NCBI GenBank assembly: GCA_934553185.1
Contig: CAKTFF010000111.1
Coordinates: 1-6,826, forward strand
Length of the DNA: 6,826 bases
Direction: 5' to 3'
Source: an uncultured Devosia sp.
GTDB taxonomy: Bacteria > Pseudomonadota > Alphaproteobacteria > Rhizobiales > Devosiaceae
The position numbers and the translations under genes are program-made. The notes under the pieces are model-generated. The model was not told where the DNA came from. It made no database searches and saw nothing but the letters and a program-made list of their open reading frames with translations. This document shows positions 5,519-6,826 of this stretch, piece by piece. Position 1 is the stretch's first letter. Every line of letters begins with the position of its first letter.

Positions 5519-6826
5519 ATGCTGATGTCGAACAACACTTCACGACGCCTGGCTCTCCTGGCCACGGCCTGCCTTCTCGGCGTCGCCCTGCCGGCCGGAG
5601 CGGCTTACGCCCAAGAGGCCAAAACCAAGACCACGACGCCCGCCGCGCAAGCCATGCACTCGGACGTCGCCATCACCATCCCCGATATCGAAGCCATCGA
5701 CTCCAATGTCGATGAAGCAACCCTGCGCGACATTTTCAGCGGCAACCTTGCGGACAATGCCGAAGCGCTTGCCGGGCTGACCGCCACCAGCATCACCATT
5801 CCCGAAATCACCATCCAGACCAGCATGGACGTGGAAGGCGATTCCGTGGCCTCAAGCGTTACGGTGACCGATCTGGTGTTGACCGACATTACTGCAGGGG
5901 TCGCCGGCAAAATCGCGCTTGCCGGAATGGACGTCGATGGCGGCGAAGAGGGCACCGCACAGTTCGGCACGGTTTCCGCAGCAGATTTCAACATCGCCGG
6001 CGTGCTCGGACTATATGGCCTGGTTGATGACGACTCTGAACCCCAGGCCGAGCTGCAAACCATCTACACCGATTTTAGCTTCGAGGGCGGAACGCTCGAA
6101 ACGCCAGAGCTGACCTGTACCATTGGCGCGGTCACCGCAGCCGAGTTCAAGGCCCGGCCGCTCTCCTTCTCCCTGACCGAGTTGGTCGCCGTCGCTGACC
6201 AGGTCGAAGCTCAGGAAGACGACCCCTCGCCAGAACTGGTGGGCAAGATGCTCCATATGTATGCAGACCTGTTCACCGCACTGGAAAGCTCGCCCATCGA
6301 ATTCGATGGGCTGGACTGCTCGGGTGTCGACGAGAACGACCGGCCGATGAGCTTCACCATTGCGGGCATGTCCATGGGCGGCATGAGCCCCGGCATCTAC
6401 CCTTCCATCACCATGGACGGCCTGGACGTCACCGTTGAAGGCGACGGTTCCGTTGCGGTTGGCAATGTGACCATAGAGGAAATGGACCTGTCGGGACCCA
6501 TCGCTGCCATCCAGGCCGCGCCCGCGGCGCTGGACGACGCGTGGTTCACTGAAAACGCCCGCGCGCTAATCCCTGAATTTGGCGGCTTTTCAGTCAGCGA
6601 CATCGCGGTCGACGTGCCCGATACCGAGAACCCAGCGAGCCGTATCCAGGCGACCGTCGCCAGCTTTGAACTCGCCTTGTCCGACTATCTCAACGGCATA
6701 CCAACAACAATGCGCCTGGCCGCTGCCAACATCGTCGCCGATCTGCCCACCGACACGGCTGACCCCCAGATCGATCAGCTGATCGCGCTAGGCGTGACCA
6801 CCATCGACGCTGGCTTCACCGTCGCA
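5519..6826 (+). CDS. Large exported repeat protein, unknown function (3'-truncated)
   Basis: The frame runs open from ATG at 5519 to the window edge, 436 residues visible and no stop. It starts with a Sec signal peptide: NNTSRR, a hydrophobic core (about 11-28) and a cleavage site after AYA (A31|Q32). The mature part is acidic, rich in Thr, Ile, Val, Ala and Asp, and predicted to be largely beta-strand. It has repeated patterns: SITIPEITIQ (91-100) with SDVAITIPDI (48-57), and G-x-V-[ST]-x-x-[DE]-[FM] at 150-157, 203-210 and 315-322. A Met/Gly-rich stretch lies at 282-293. Two mature Cys (C200, C267) could form a disulfide. I recognise no named domain. AGGGA is three bases from this ATG and nine from ATG 5525, so either start is possible. 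It follows the other exported gene by 69 bases and may be co-transcribed. Confidence 0.85.
   Translation, partial: MLMSNNTSRRLALLATACLLGVALPAGAAYAQEAKTKTTTPAAQAMHSDVAITIPDIEAIDSNVDEATLRDIFSGNLADNAEALAGLTATSITIPEITIQTSMDVEGDSVASSVTVTDLVLTDITAGVAGKIALAGMDVDGGEEGTAQFGTVSAADFNIAGVLGLYGLVDDDSEPQAELQTIYTDFSFEGGTLETPELTCTIGAVTAAEFKARPLSFSLTELVAVADQVEAQEDDPSPELVGKMLHMYADLFTALESSPIEFDGLDCSGVDENDRPMSFTIAGMSMGGMSPGIYPSITMDGLDVTVEGDGSVAVGNVTIEEMDLSGPIAAIQAAPAALDDAWFTENARALIPEFGGFSVSDIAVDVPDTENPASRIQATVASFELALSDYLNGIPTTMRLAAANIVADLPTDTADPQIDQLIALGVTTIDAGFTVA

Noticed and set aside
5519..5614. Lipoprotein signal using C18 (LATAC) in the second exported protein
   Set aside because: The -3 residue is Ala rather than Leu, and the hydrophobic core continues past the Cys to a much better AYA|QE site.
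5605..6063. Open frame of 152 codons on the minus strand, Ser/Ala-rich
   Set aside because: It is antisense to the exported protein, which has a signal peptide and ribosome site; Ser-rich composition is typical of a shadow.

Overview
The window is GC-rich, densely coding DNA from a bacterium that is most likely an alphaproteobacterium, plausibly of the Hyphomicrobiales (Rhizobiales). The basis is the GC-rich codon use, a DUF2336 protein (a family found mostly in alphaproteobacteria), a lytic transglycosylase of a kind I associate with rhizobial and bradyrhizobial genomes, and two near-consensus CtrA sites. No RNA gene, insertion sequence, integrase or CRISPR array is visible. There is no gene-free stretch longer than about 180 bases.

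Layout. (1) Bases 1-1233, plus strand: the 3' part of a HlyD/PrtE-type membrane fusion protein of a type I secretion system, whose start lies left of the window. (2) Bases 1254-4305, minus strand: four genes all read leftward. In transcription order they are a YdjA-like nitroreductase (4305-3724), a lytic transglycosylase domain protein without a signal peptide (3641-2844), a 49-residue single-span membrane protein with a perfect Shine-Dalgarno (2689-2540), and a DUF2336 HEAT-like helical protein (2456-1254). Gaps of 76 to 154 bases separate them, so each may have its own promoter. The DUF2336 gene converges on the secretion gene with only 20 bases between them. (3) Bases 4487-6826, plus strand, divergent from the nitroreductase: two consecutive Sec-exported proteins of unknown function. 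The first (320 residues) contains three tandem beta-rich repeats. The second (436 residues visible, cut by the window edge) is built of repeated beta-strand motifs.

The best leads are four. Two near-CtrA sites (TTAA-N7-TTAA type, each one mismatch from consensus in its core) lie just upstream of the transglycosylase and DUF2336 genes, which suggests shared cell-cycle or motility control. A perfect 8-bp dyad sits directly upstream of the ribosome site of the small membrane protein. The two exported repeat proteins form an unrecognised pair. The transglycosylase has a periplasmic kind of activity but no visible Sec signal. I see no clear evidence of a defence system, mobile island or other complete novel system. 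The exported pair is the part least explained by known families.
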